A stretch of 64,000 nt of DNA from Dryocosmus kuriphilus (taxonomy: Eukaryota; Arthropoda; Insecta; Hymenoptera; Cynipidae). Below, in pieces: positions 1 to 13,200 of the stretch. Below the pieces are notes generated by a model, which saw only the letters and a program-made list of their open reading frames with translations, was not told where the DNA came from and did not search any database. The number at the start of each line of letters is the position of its first letter. The stretch's first letter is position 1. A program made the position numbers and the translations under genes. The stretch is from assembly GCA_038277395.1 (NCBI GenBank), contig CM076197.1:106418442-106482441 (forward strand), read 5' to 3'.

Positions 1-422
1 GAAGGTACCTCACGGTTGCCGCTATCTTCAGAGGAAGGATGTCGATGAAGGAAGTTGATGAACAAATGCTCAATATTCAGAATAAGAACAGCTCCTACTT
101 TGTTGAGTGGATTCCAAACAATGTCAAGACTGCCGTCTGTGACATCCCACCCCGTGGGCTTAAGATGTCTGCCACCTTCATTGGAAACTCCACCGCCATC
201 CAGGAATTGTTCAAGCGTATCTCTGAACAATTCACCGCTATGTTCAGGAGGAAAGCTTTCTTGCATTGGTACACGGGCGAAGGTATGGACGAGATGGAAT
301 TCACGGAAGCTGAATCTAATATGAACGATTTGGTGTCTGAGTACCAGCAATATCAAGAAGCTACCGCTGATGAGGATGCGGAATTTGACGAAGAACAAGA
401 GGGCGAAGCTGACGAAAATTAG
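1..422 (+). CDS. betaTub56D: beta-tubulin (beta1 type), C-terminal exon, 5' partial
   Basis: Structural subunit of the alpha/beta-tubulin dimer of microtubules. The frame is open from base 3 (RYLTVAAIFRGRMSMKEVDE) to the TAG at 420-422, giving about the last 140 residues of a roughly 447-residue protein. Conserved blocks are visible in order: SSYFVEWIPNNVKTAVCDIP, a KMSATFIGNSTAIQ loop, FRRKAFLHWYTGEGMDEMEF, and the acidic tail. The tail ATADEDAEF..EEQEGEADEN closely follows the Drosophila beta1 (betaTub56D) isotype rather than the vertebrate tails. The first two bases look like the end of a Gly codon, so the exon continues off the window. No frameshift or stop is seen. A possible poly(A) signal AATAAA lies at 440-445. 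Confidence 0.97.
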   Translation, partial: RYLTVAAIFRGRMSMKEVDEQMLNIQNKNSSYFVEWIPNNVKTAVCDIPPRGLKMSATFIGNSTAIQELFKRISEQFTAMFRRKAFLHWYTGEGMDEMEFTEAESNMNDLVSEYQQYQEATADEDAEFDEEQEGEADEN

Positions 423-1977
423 ATATTTTAAATCCCTCAAATAAAAAAATGTGTCAAAAAAGACAAAATTAAATAAGACAAAAGTAAATAAAAACCCAAA
501 ATTACGAAGTCTGTAAGTACGAAAAGCTTTATGCTTCATACCTTAGCCTTCTCATATATGTCACTTTTCCATTACACGGGTATTTTTTTGACTCAGTATC
601 AGCTAGACGCGCAATAATTTAGTGCCCTCGTTTCACTTTATTCACCCAGTATATATTGTCTGGCTCAGCAAATAATAAAATGTCATTTCCTTTCTTATTT
701 ATTTGCTGTCTTTAGAAACACATTCTCTATTTTAATGACTTCTCAGTGTATGTTAAATCGCCACCGCGAGTACGTCTTTTAATAAATTATTATTGATAAA
801 CTATTCGTTTCATTATTGTCATATCTTCGTGTTAACCTTTTCTTTAAAGAATAGATTATGTTTTTCTCGGCGCATTCTGTGTTAACAGTTTTACGATGGC
901 GGATTTTTTCTTCTATCGAATATATTTGTATCTAAACTGTAAATTTTGAGTTTAATTTTTTGTGAGATTACATATATCTGAGTATGAACATTGTAAAGTG
1001 CATCTGAACTTTCTATAAACAAATTTTTTGTATTTAATCTCTCGAAGTAATTAACTCAATTATCTGAATCATTTATTAATTGTTATGAAAAATAATAAGA
1101 TAATTATCATGCTTATTAATATATAATAGATTTGGATAAGGGTATCTTTTCATGAAAAAAAGTGGCAAAGATCGAAATATTTGTTCTAAAAAATTGCAGT
1201 TCGCTTCGGACATAGTTTTTTACCTCGAAATTTTGCTGTGCAAGTTAAGTTTCCAAATATGAAAAGGCAAGAAGATGGGCGTTGATTTCATTTGAAAACA
1301 AATAATGAACTTTTCTCGAATTTTTTATTAGCAAAATTACTTGACATAGCAAAATTTTGAAGGAAGAAAAGATACAGACAGGAACTCATTTTTTAGAAAA
1401 AATATTTTGAGCTTTGAAAGTTCGGTCCGCGAACAGGCACCCTTGGAGATTATCATTAGAGACCTTTTTTCAAACATTTGTTTTTAAAAAATGTTTGCAA
1501 CAGTGAAATTACTTTACAGTTTACTTCAAAAAGTAGCATGGCGCTGTTCCGGTGTAATTTTTATAAAGGTAGAAATGCCTTAAAGTTTTTAAACTGATGG
1601 AGGTTTTTTGTAACTCTATCTAGAGCTTTTCGATTTCATGAAGGTTAGGAACGCAACAAGGAGTGAAAGTATAGTGTGAACACGCAGTGAAATATATAAT
1701 ATCGTAGCGGAAATATAACCTAAATTTCTGGCATTTTCTCGTAGCTCATTCGCAGCTTTCCAACTCTAATAGGAGCATCAGTCAAGGTCGTCGACCTTAC
1801 CTTCTTTACATGTAGCGACCAGACCAGCGTGCACTTACCACGAGTATTCCAGGAGTATTCAACAGAGACCAGTCACCAGAGTCAGTCGTAGAAACTCTGC
1901 GCGGCTCTGCGAGTGTCCAGTCGCACCTGTGAATTGTGATTCGGTCTCTAAGAAATAATAATAAAACGTGCATAAAA
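423..1977. other. Intergenic: tubulin 3' UTR and SLC25A16 upstream region
   Basis: AT-rich spacer between two genes on the same strand. It holds AATAAA-type poly(A) candidates (440-445 and further right to about 800), which fit the tubulin 3' UTR. From about 1780 to 1950 the base composition becomes richer in G+C, with repeated CCAG/AGTC-like words just before the carrier start codon at 1978. That part is the likely promoter and 5' UTR of the carrier gene. No other gene is visible. Confidence 0.6.
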
Positions 1978-4900
1978 ATGGCTTTGCGTAGAGAAACTGA
2001 GAAAAATTTAGAATTTGTCGGAAAGAGCTTACTTGCTGGGGGTAAGTGGTCCTGTTTTTATCACTAAAAATCTGACACTTGGTTTTCTATATTATTACAG
2101 TTATTTCCGTTATTATAGATGAGTGTTAGACAGCTCGACTCTAAGAATTTCGAAAATATGCGTTCTCTATAATTTAAATTTTTTTTTTTTTTTTTTAGTA
2201 TATCGAATGATTCGTTTAATCGTTATTTTAAAATATTTAAATCAGGGCTCGGACTGGGTTACTGTTTAGTAATTTGTTAACTTTTTTTATCTGCGGTTAC
2301 TTAAAAGTTACATTTTTTATTGCAGGTTACTAGAAGTTACTTATTTCCAGTGTGTCTAATGACCCGGGAGAACCGAGAATTTTGTGTACCTGCAAAAATA
2401 TGGGAAAATACCCGGAAATCTGCCCTCAAAAATTTAATTTCAGAATTCACAGTCTTTTGGTTGCAAATCCAACTATTACATTTTTCGTTAAAAGTAATTT
2501 CTTTGTTTAAAATTCAAGTGGTTGAAAATTAAACTATGTATTTTTGATTGAAAATCTGTTTTTGTTTGTTAAAAATTCCTTTTTTTGGGGGTTGATAATT
2601 GAAGTATTTTTAGCTGAAAAAATATCTTTAGGTTCAGCTATTGCAATTTTGGTTAAGAATTAATGTTTTTTGGTTGAAAATTTAATTGTTGGGCTGAAAA
2701 TAAATTTTTCTTATCGAGAATTTATTTTTCTTGTGTGAAATTTTTTTTTATTGAACAAAATTTTTTTTTGGTTTGATAATTCATCTAGTTTGTTAAAAAT
2801 TGGTCTTTTTCAGTTAAAAGCTAAATTAATCCCTTGAAAACTAATTTTTTGTTAATGAAAATATAAATAATTATTCGAGGAAATAAATGGATAGATCCTC
2901 AATAGTTTAATATTAACGTCTGGGATGGAATATGAAGAAAAAAGAGGTAGTAGCGACGCTTCCAGATCGTCTGGAAGTGTCACACTGTCTCTTTTTTCCT
3001 GAAAATATAAATTTTGTTGGTGAAAAATTAAAATGTTTTGGTTGAAATTTAATTTTTTTGTTGTTTGAAAATTCAACTATTTTTGGTTCAAAATTAATCA
3101 AAAAGTTGAAAATTTATCTGTTCCATTTTTGATTTAGAATTCATCTTTGGTTAAAAAATCGTCTTTTTACATTCTCATCAGAGAAGGTATTAAATTTATG
3201 TAAAATTTGACTTTCGCGGATTTCATGAAATCTCCACGTTTTGAGACCTCCTGAATCCGAAAAAACGTTTTTTTACGACGGTGTCTGTCTGTCTGTTGTC
3301 GTTGGAGTCTGTTCCCATGATAACTTTCGAAGGACTAATCGGATTGGAGTGCGCTTTGATACACTTCTTTAAGGGGTAAAAAGAAAGAAAGAACAAGTTC
3401 CTTAACCAGCGGTTTTTAACCAACGGTTATGGTTTTATCCATCAAAAACGGTTTTCACAAAATCAAAAAATCCATTTTCCGGCTAAACTATGAGAGATAC
3501 AAAAAAAATCTAAGAAAGTAAAATTGTTCATCTCAGAAAAATCTACAAATTTTGTCTTAACTGTTTTTTGATAAAATGAAGGGTTTTTGTTTTAATCAAG
3601 AAAACACTATTAAAATAAAAAAACTCTGGTTTCCCGCCAAAATATTCAAGATACAAGAATATGGCAAAGAACAAAGTTGTTCAATTTAAAAAGATCTACA
3701 AATTTTGCTTTAACCATTTTTTGATAAAATGCACGGTTTTTGTTTTAATCGATAAAACTTTATTAAACACCAAATTTTAAATTTCCCGCCAAGCAATCCA
3801 AGACACGGAAAAATAATAATAAACAAAGTTGTTCGCCTCAAAAAGATCTACAAATTTGCTCTCTATCATTTTTTGGAGCAGACGCGTAGTTTTTTAGTTA
3901 TTCGTGAAATATATTATGAAATATAAAGAAAACCACTTTTCAACAAAACTATGCAAGATATGAGAAAATATTAACAAGCAGAATTCTTCACCTTGGAAAG
4001 AGCTACAAAATTGATTTATAAGACTCATCGTTTTACTTTTAAGAATCGAAATCCTGTATTGTGAAAATTTGGAAAATCACAAAAAAACTTTACCAATCTA
4101 CAATGTGTTTTAAAAAAATGTAATTATCGAGCGCGAAGCGCGAGTTTCATGATGAGAATGTATTCCTTAAGGGCGATAGAGCCTTAAGTAAAATAATTTC
4201 TTTTGTAATTTTTAATTTAAAGGTTTATACGATCCATAAACATCGAGCGCGTAGCGCGAGGTGAATATCTATCGAGCGCGAAGCGCGAGTGCCAACAGAC
4301 GCGCACCCTAGGCGCGCTCATACTTCACGCGATGCGCACGATGAGAATGTGCCCGCGAAGCGGGCAGATTTTTTGGTTGACAATTCGACTGTTTGGTTGA
4401 AAATCAATTTTTTTGTGTTGAAAATTCATCTTTCTTGTGTGGAAATTCAAATGTTTATTGGGAATTTATTTTTTGGGGTTGGAAATTTAACTGTTTTGTT
4501 GAAAATTGGTCTTTTTGTGTAAAAAATTAAACTCAATAAAAAAAATCTGCCCGCTTCGCAGGCGCATTCTCATCGCGCGAAGTATGAGCTAACCTAGGGC
4601 GCGCGGTCTGGCGATCGTCGCGCTACGCGCTCCGATATATTTAAGCCTCGCGCTTCTCGCTCGTATGTTTTTGGTCCTTGCACATCATGCTCGGTATTCG
4701 TTACTTGGGTCTTAAAAATTCTACACACCTACTTTTAATGAGATTATTAAATTTGAATTTTTTATTAAGAATTACAAAAGAAATTATTTTACTTAAGGCT
4801 CTATCGACCTTAAGGAATACATTCTCAACATGACACTAGCGCTTCGCGCTCGACAATTAAATTTTTTTTAAACACATTGTAGATTGGTACATTTTTTTTG

Positions 4901-7683
4901 TTGTGATTTTCCCAATTTCACAATGCAGGATTTCGATTCATAAAAGTAAAAGGATGAGTCTTATAAATAAATTTTGTAGCTCTTTCCAAGGTGAACAATT
5001 CTGCTTGTTAATATTTTCTCATATCTTGCACAGTTTTGCTGAAAAGTGGTTTTCTTTATATTTCATAATATATTTCACGAATAACTCAAAAACTACGCGT
5101 CTGCTCAAAAAAATGATAGACAGCAAAGTTGTAGATCTTTTTGAGGCGAACAATTTTGTTTATTATCATTTTTTCGTATCTTATATAGTTTGGCGGGAAA
5201 TTTGAATTTTTTATTTTTAATAACGTTTTCCCGATTAAAACAAAAACCGTGCATTTTATCAAAAAATGGTTAATAGAAAATTTGTAGATCTTTTTGAGCT
5301 GAACAACTTTGTTTATCATAATTTTTTTCGTATCTTGAATATTTTGTCAAGAAACCACAGTTCTTTATTTTTAATAACGCTTTCTGGATTAAAACAAAAA
5401 CCGTGCATTTTATCAAAAAATGGTTAAAACAAAATTTGTGGGTTTTTTTGAGATGAACATTTCTTTCCACTGTTTTGTTTTGTATCTCGCATAGTTTGCC
5501 GGAAAATTGATTTTTTGATTTTGTGAAAACCGTTTTTGATGGATAAAACCATAACGACTGGTCAAAAAACAGTGGTTAACAAACTCGTCCTTACTTTTTA
5601 CGCCTTAAAGAAGTGTGCCAAAGCGCAATCCAATCCGATTAGTCCTTCGAAAATTATCGTGGGAACAGACTACGATGACGACAACACCAACGAAAACAAC
5701 GACAGACAGACACCAATGTAAAACATGTTTTTTCGGATTCAGGGGGTCATGAAACGTCGAGATTTCATGAAATCCGCGAAAGTCAGTTTTCACATAAAAC
5801 TAATACCTTCTCATTGAGATGAGAATGTAAAAAGATTTAGAAAAGTTTTAAACCTAAAAACCTTTTTAACATCCACTATCAAAATCCAATTGAAAAGTTG
5901 TCAAAGAAAGGAAGCCATCCGATCGGACGAAACCCAGAAAAAAGCTTTTTAGCAAAATTCAAAAAGAAAAATAAAAAAGAGGAGGAAAAAAGAAGCCAAC
6001 CATCCAAATTTTCCCTTCCTTCTTTAAAAAAAATGAGACTTGACTAAGGAAATTCGTCTTTAGTCAGGTCTCATGGCGAAAACATCGTGGCGACCTCATG
6101 GAACTGGCTTGGTGATATTAATTTTATTTTTATTTATATTTTATATTTTGCAAATGGTTTTTGGGTGGGATTTAAAAAAATTTAAAAAAAGCAAGATGAG
6201 GGAAAGAACAAGAAGAAAGGGGATTTGGTTGGTTGCCTTTTTTTTTTTCTTTTTTAGTTTTGAATTAATCCTTTTAGTTGAAAATTTAACTATTTTGTTG
6301 AAAACTCTAGAATTTTGTTGGAAACTCAACAATTTTTGTTCAAATTTTTTTAAATTCATTTTTCTTGGTTTCTTGGTTGTGAATTGAACTATTTCTGTTT
6401 GAAAAATAATATTTGTTTGTTCAAAAGTCAACTATAACATTTTTGTTTGAGAATTTAGTCATCTTTTATAGTTGAAAATTGAACTACTACGTTCCATGTT
6501 TGACTAAGAATTGATATTTTTACATTCTCATCAGAGACGGTATTAGATTTATGTAAAATTTGACCTTCGCGGATTTCATGAAATCTCCACGTTTTGAGAC
6601 CTTCTGAATCCGAAAAAACGGTTTTTACGACGGCGTCTGTCTGTCTGTTGTTGTCGTCGTCGTTGTCGTTGTCGTCGTTGTCCTTGGAGACTGTTCCCAC
6701 GATAACTTTCGAAGTACTAATCGGATTGGAGTGCGCTTTGGTACACTTCTTTAAAGGGTAAAAAGAAAGGATGAGTTCGTTAACCAGCGGTTTTTGACCA
6801 ACGGTTATGGTTTTATCCATCAAAAACGTTTTTCACAAAATCAGAGAATCCATTTTCCGGCTAAACTATGAGAGATAAGAAAAAATGTAAGAAAGTAAAA
6901 TTGTTCATCTCAGAAAAATCTACAAATTTTGTCTTAACTGTTTTTTGATAAAATGAAGGGTTTTTGTTTTAATCAAGAAAACACTATTAAAATAAAAAAA
7001 CTCTGGTTTCCCGCCAAAATATTCAAGATACAAGAATATGGCAAAGAACAAAGTTGTTCAATTTAAAAAGGTCTGCAAATTTTTTTTAACCGTTTTTTGA
7101 TCAAATTCACGGTTTTTGTTTTAATCGATAAAACGTTATTAAAAATAAAAGATTTCAAATTTCCCGCCAAACTATGCAAGATACAGAAAAATAATAATAA
7201 ACGAAGTTATTCACCTCAAAAAGATCTAAAAATTTGCTCTCTATCATTTTTTTGAGCAGACGCGTAGTTTGAGTTATTCGTGAAATATGTTATGAAATAT
7301 AAAGAAAACCACTTTTCAGCAAAACTGTGCAAGATATGAGAAAATATTAACAAGCAGAATTGTTCACCTTGGAAAGAGCTACAAAATTTATTTATAAGAC
7401 TCATCGTTTTACTTTTAAGAATCGAAATCCTGTATTGTGAAAATTTGTAAAATCACAAAAAAACTTTACCAATCTACAATGTGGTTTAAAAAAATGTAAT
7501 TATCGAGCGCGAAGCGCTAGTGCCGTAAATAACGTATCGAGTGCGAAGCGCGAGTGCCAACAGACGCGCGCCATAGGCGCGCTCATGCTTCGCGCGAAAC
7601 GCGCGATGAGAATGTGCCCGCGAAGCGGGCAGATTTTTTAGTTAAAAATTTAACTTTTTTAAATTTAAACTAAATGATTTTGC

Positions 7684-7715
<32 letters not shown>

Positions 7716-10202
7716 GTTTTGGTTGAAAAATCGTGTTTTTTTTTTAGTTGAAAATTCAACTTTTTGGGTGAAAATAAATTTTTTTGGGTTGGAAAATAAT
7801 CATTTTTGGAAGTAAATTCAACTGTTTTATTGAAAATTTCTTTTTTTTTCGTTTGAATATTCAACTGAAATATTTTTGCTTGATAATTATTTTTTTTAAT
7901 TCAAATATTTGGTTGAAAATTAAATAGTTACGTTTTTGGTTGAAAATATGTATATATTTTTTTTTTTCAAAATTCAATTATTTTTGTTTGAAAATTAATT
8001 CATTTTTTTTTAAACTCAATTATTATATTTTTTTAATGTTCAGCCTAAAAATTCTGTTTCGTACTCTATAAACTTTGTGAAATTGCGCTATTTAAAAAAA
8101 TTATGTTTCCATATTGGTTACTTGTTTACAAATTTAAGTTACTTTTCGGTTACTTTTCTTCTGAAAATATGGTTACTATTTTACTATTTTTTGAAGCTTG
8201 AACATTTCTGAGCCCTGATTTAATTGAATTATTTATCACGATTTTTACTTTTATTCTGCAATTTAAAATAATTTAAAATATCTTAATAAGCTTTAAAAAA
8301 ATTGATAGTGATCTCATGATTAATTTTTAGATAAGTTTACATAACACTAGGACTAAGATTATAATATATAATTTTAGGAGTGGCTGGTATGTGCTCAAAA
8401 ACCACTGTTGCTCCTCTAGACAGGATAAAAATATTATTACAAGCACACAACACACATTATAAGCATTTAGGTAAGAAATAATAGATTTCAATTGAAAATA
8501 AGTTTTTAAGTATATTTGATCAAACTGATTAATGCAATTTTTTTAAAGGAGTATTCTCAGGGTTAAAGGAAATTGTTCATAGAGAAACTTTCTTTGCACT
8601 CTACAAAGGAAATTTCGCACAAATGATTAGAATTTTCCCATACGCAGCCGCACAATTCACATCATTTGAATTTTATAAAAAGGTATTTTCTAATTAAACG
8701 CATTCTTTTAGAAAGATCTATCTGTCCTTAGTTAAAAATTATGGATCAGAGTTGATTCTCTTTTATGAGAAAATTTTAATATATAGTAAAAGCAACCCAG
8801 TGGACAAAAAAGTGGAGGACGTCTTTACGACGTCGAAAATACGTCCTATGTCCGTGTCGTAAAGAAAGACGTTTTAATGTCGCAAAAATGTTTTTACGTC
8901 ATCTTTACGACACGACATATAATATCGTAAAGACGTCCTCCAATTTTTTGCCCACTGGGTAGGTAAAGCCATATAATATTTCAAGACAAGATCTTTTCAT
9001 TCACAGTAAAAAATTCGATATAGGAAAAACGTAACTAATGATCTTCATGTTTTACTAACTGTTGACAGTATTTAGGAACTCTGTTTGGGAGCAAAAGTAA
9101 TATAGACAAATTCGTGGCTGGATCTGGAGCAGGAATTACAGCAGTTGCTCTGACTTATCCTCTCGATACAATCAGGGCTCGACTTGCTTTTCAAATCACT
9201 GGTGAACATGTATATACTGGAATTACTCACACAGCAGTTTCAATTTTTAAAGAGGTAAATAAACAGAACTTAGAATTTTTAAGAAAGCATATGCCTTGCT
9301 AATTTGCTATCTAAGTTTGTTGCACGTGAACTTTGGTCACTGAGCAAAAATGACGGAAATATAATGTCGTTGAGCTCACGACGCATGCATAAATATACAT
9401 TTTGAAATAGAAATTCATTATTAACTGTTAATGTTCTTATTTAAAATGAGAATTATTTATGGTTAAAATTAAATACGCAAATATGCACATAGGCAAATAT
9501 GTACGTTAAATCGAACTTTAGATTAAATTAAGTTAAATGTGTAGGAAGGTGGAGTGAAGGCCCTCTATAGAGGATTTCTGCCTACGATTTGTGGAATGGT
9601 CCCATACGCAGGATTTTCATTTTACTCGTTTGAACAACTCAAGTACCTTTGCATGAAATATGCATCTAGCTATCTTTGTGATAAATGCAACAGGAATACT
9701 GGCAAGATAAAAATCATCTTCTTGTTAAATAATGCATATAAAAAAAATTCGAAATATCTTGTACTTAAATCTTTCCAGGTGGTCTAGTGTTAACTTTACC
9801 AGCCAAGTTGCTTTGTGGAGGAATCGCAGGAGCGATAGCGCAGAGTTTTTCTTATCCTCTAGACGTTACTCGAAGGCGAATGCAGTTAGCAATGATGAAT
9901 CCAAACACACACAAATACGGGTAATCTCTTTTATATATTAGGAATCTCAACATTCCAAGGCTAAGAGTAAGAAAATTCATCGCAATTAAGTGGTATCCAA
10001 TTATAAATCATAAATTAATTGTTTCAGGGCTGGCATGTTGTCCACAATGAAGATTATCTACCTCGAAAATGGAATATCGAAAGGCCTTTATCGAGGAATG
10101 TCGATAAATTATCTGCGTGCAATTCCGATGGTGGCGGTTAGCTTCACAACATACGAACTTATGAAACAATTACTTAGTCTAGACACGGGAATGAAGCTTT
10201 AA
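1978..10202 (+). CDS. SLC25A16: Mitochondrial carrier, SLC25A16 (Graves disease carrier) type
   Basis: Inner-membrane carrier of the SLC25 family; SLC25A16 relatives are linked to mitochondrial coenzyme A transport. Exons that restore one 316-residue frame are 1978-2041, 8378-8470, 8549-8682, 9069-9254, 9545-9701, 9779-9920 and 10028-10202. The three carrier signatures are present: APLDRIK, YPLDTIRAR and YPLDVTRRR. The stretch LLQAHNTHYKHLGVFSG matches SLC25A16 better than SLC25A42. All junctions are GT-AG except intron 5, whose donor is GC (9702-9703). Intron 1 is 6.3 kb and carries a hAT-like element. A small palindromic MITE sits in intron 3. Length and motifs are normal, with no disabling change. 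The ATG at 1978 follows an AAAA context and is the first in frame. Confidence 0.95.
3169..4365 (+). repeat. ~1.2-kb module, copy A
   Basis: Begins ACATTCTCATC (3169) and ends with the inverse GATGAGAATGT (4340-4350) plus a small GCCCGC-gaa-GCGGGC hairpin. Inside are a TCTGTCTGTCTG tract, about four ~154-bp degenerate tandem subrepeats, and a GC-rich block with repeated GAGCGCGAAGCGCGAG palindromes. It shares this whole plan with copies B and C, so the module looks like a separate TIR element inserted into or amplified within the hAT-like host. No coding function is recognised. Confidence 0.75.
4545..5828 (-). repeat. ~1.2-kb module, copy B (inverted)
   Basis: Inverted relative to copies A and C, so A and B form a large hairpin. 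The ~154-bp subrepeats are clear here: the word GAACAA/GAACAT recurs at about 4993, 5148, 5301 and 5455. The end at 5818-5828 reads GATGAGAATGT, matching the start of copy A inverted. Confidence 0.75.
6522..7630 (+). repeat. ~1.2-kb module, copy C
   Basis: Same orientation as copy A and closely similar over its length. It runs from ACATTCTCATC (6522) to GATGAGAATGT (7605-7615) and the adjoining GCCCGC hairpin (7616-7630). A GTT/GTC trinucleotide expansion near 6645-6680 makes its TCTGTCTG tract longer than in copy A. An A-rich homopolymer (about 7685-7711) follows the module. Confidence 0.75.
8796..8959. mobile_element. Small palindromic MITE in intron 3 of SLC25A16
   Basis: A 164-bp nearly complete inverted repeat. 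The left end reads CCCAGTGG(A)CAAAAAA and the right end is its inverse, followed on both arms by GGAGGACGTCTTTACGAC. The interior repeats GTCGTAAAGACGT words. No coding capacity and no certain target duplication were found. Confidence 0.8.
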
Positions 10203-13200
10203 TCTACGGAAATTTATTAGCCAATTTTTTGGGGTGTGTGGTTTTATTGCAACATATTCCAGTTCAAAATTGTTTGCAAGTTTGCAAAAGTTTTCACTCG
10301 TGTCAGATGTATATAGATTTTCATGGGCCAGTTTTTGTTTGTAAGTTTCAAAGTTTTATGATAAAATTAAAAAATTACTTAATTTATTTATGTAAACCCT
10401 TACATACAATATCTTTATTTTTTCAACCAAACTATATATATAACAGTATATTTTTGCACTTGGTGGATATTGAATTTCATTTTGCTACCAAGAGAATAAT
10501 TATTAATAATACTTTAGCAGAAATGAGAAATATTACATATCATAGTAGGTTTCGCAACTCCTCTTTGTTACCTTGAGTTTAGAGATGTTAAGTTTTCGTA
10601 AAAATTTTATTCTTAAAATACAATCAGTGACTGAAGATAACTGAAAATGAATCGAGAATCAAACGTAATTAATAATAAAAAAACACTTCACTACAAAAAA
10701 TAGTTAATCAATAAAATAGTTGTCGACTTACATGTCACATGTCTCAGGTTTTAGATCATAAAAGGGAAATACTATATTTTTCTACAAGTTTCCAGCACAA
10801 TTGTAAATAGTAGTCGACAATTCCTATGAACTGGTGTAAGACTAGTAGTGTATGTAAATTAAAATTTACTACCTTATAATTAAAAGAACAAAGTTCATAT
10901 AATTATCAACCTTAGTTTAGAATATAATATATTGTCAATTTTTAAATCTCAGACTTTGGTAGTATCTTTTAATTGCGGTCGTAAAATTGTGTCACAGATT
11001 TTATCTCCGATCAGTCAAAGGTGACGTCGCACAAAAGTCCGCTCATCGATAAACTGAGACTTTTTTCTTTTCAAAAACGTCACTGATGTAATTCAAAAAC
11101 ATTCCTAACCTATGTATATAGGTGGTTTATCAGTACGTATTATGCAATATGCTATTGTCAAAAAGTTGTTCGTAATTGGAATAAAATATTTTCGCAGGAA
11201 ATGATTTGGAACTTAATCATTTTCGGTTTAATTTGAAGAAACCGTTTTTGTTTTCTGAAAATGCACAAACGCAAAGAAACTGTCTAGACTTTCAAACTTT
11301 AACCTTTTCAAATTTACAAAGTTATCTGAGGAAAGTCATTGCAACTATATATGCATACATGTATATCTGCAAGGGATTCATTATGTCAAACTGAAAGTCT
11401 GACACTGATATATGGTATTTTAGATGTTTTAGTTGTTCTGAAGAACTCACCCTTTTTAGATTTACTTGTTTATCATCTCATGTCTATATAGCGATGATTC
11501 GTAAAACATGAATCTATAGAGCTAAACTGGCTACACTATATACCAGAAATATGTGCTTAAATTTAATATCATATTCGTGTCAGTGTCAAGTTTTATGCAA
11601 TTTATACCGTTATTACATTCTCAATAAGGCGCCAACCATAAATTTAAACTTTAAAATGACCCAGTGACCACAGCTGACTTTCAGAATGTAGGACAACAGG
11701 ATTTCAAAAAGAGGAAAAAGTAGGACACAAATTGTGGTCCTACTTTCTCCACTCATTAAATATTGCAACGTAGTTTCTTGAAATAAAATAATTTTTTTCA
11801 TTTTACAACGCGGTATGATATTTAAATACATAAGGGTACAAATAAAATGGATAAATGGTATATATTAATTTTCTAAAGTTTTAAAATGAATATTTTATTA
11901 TTTTCTGCCATTTAGAATTTTTTAACTTTAATTTCTAGGAAGGACAATAATTATTTTTTAATAATAGTTTTTATTTTAACACAAATTTGAAGAAAACTAC
12001 TAGATGTCACTCGACTCAATGTTTTTTCTTTCAAGAAACTAAAAAATCGTACTTCCAAAAAAGCCCGGGCACAGTCAAAAACCCTATAGCTTGCCGTATG
12101 CCTTAAAAAGAGCTCCGAAAAAATCCGGAATCCCAAACGTGTTCGGTAATTTATGGATGATCCCTAACTTATATGTTTGCAAATTCATATAGTAGAATAA
12201 GAATATCACAACAAATTGAAAATGCACACAAATACTAGTAATTAAAAATTCAATGCGGATACACGAACTTTAACCACAAATTCAAAAGTTAACAGCATTT
12301 TTGGTTTGAGTAATCTTTCCCTCATGGAATATTTCTCTGAAAATATCATCGATGTTTTAAAAACTACTGTAGAGAAAAACTCTCATGGATCCGAGTACAA
12401 CAGCTTTCTTTTATTTTTCTTTCATCTCGACAAAGTGACAATAATTGTAAGCTCAGAATCATGTGCAACTTTTTCCCCCCTAAATTTAACCAATTGCATA
12501 TTTCCGAATTGAATGTCATAAAAATGGTATAAACCTACTTTACGCGTCGAAACACAAGAGACAAAAATTACGACAAAAAAGATTTGGATAAGTAAAATCA
12601 TCAACAGAATATCCGTATAAAAAGTTCGCTTAGGCGCACGTTTCATTTTGTAACACAAAAGTTAAGGCCTTCAGAAAATTAAAATCGATCACTATTATTA
12701 TTGTATTTTTTTTTTTTAAATACAAATTTGTCATACACCATCTTACGTGTGCGTATTCTTTTCGTACAAACAACTCGTACGATTGCAAGAAAAGTACGTA
12801 ATACACGTTTACACAAAATTAGACTCTTATAAAAACGTTTTGCAAGATGGTTTGTATATAAGAAAAGTAACTCAACATTCTAAGCACTGAATAACGCTGC
12901 ATAAAGTACAAACTCGAATTTTAATATTTACCAGTGAAGAATTTAAAAGTCTCGTGAAATTCATCTGATCGTGTAAAGTACCTCTGAATATAATAAATAG
13001 GGCAAATATAAAATTAGCTATACAATGTCTAGTGTCAATTACTCGATTCGTATAAGATTACTTGTCAACTCATCTGGTTTTATCATATAATACTAAAATT
13101 TCAATTTCTTCTTCATATCCTTAAAATCATCCACTAACCACTCAATCCGATGAAATTTTCTGATCAAACTTTTTATTTAAAAACTCAATTAAAGACGTTG

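Larger units (their letters stand above)
2243..8217. mobile_element. hAT-like non-autonomous element in intron 1 of SLC25A16
   Basis: Terminal inverted repeats start CAGGGCTC (2243) and end GAGCCCTG (8217). They are flanked by near-identical 8-bp direct repeats, ATTTAAAT (2235-2242) and ATTTAATT (8218-8225). An 8-bp duplication and a CAG..CTG end are typical of hAT elements. Subterminal DNA on both sides is rich in GTTAC words. The interior has no transposase. It is filled with degenerate TTGGTTGAAAATT-type repeats and three ~1.2-kb modules in alternating orientation (listed separately). The call of hAT rests on ends and duplication only. Confidence 0.7.

Noticed and set aside
5086..5470. Minus-strand frames with repeated KKIYKF..NHFLIKCTVFVLI peptides
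   Set aside because: The peptide repeat simply reflects the ~154-bp DNA subrepeat. 154 is not a multiple of three and the frames shift between units.
12422..12658. Minus-strand frame with a basic N-terminus and one hydrophobic segment
   Set aside because: Short, no recognised family, no convincing splice partners and AT-rich composition. It may be chance.
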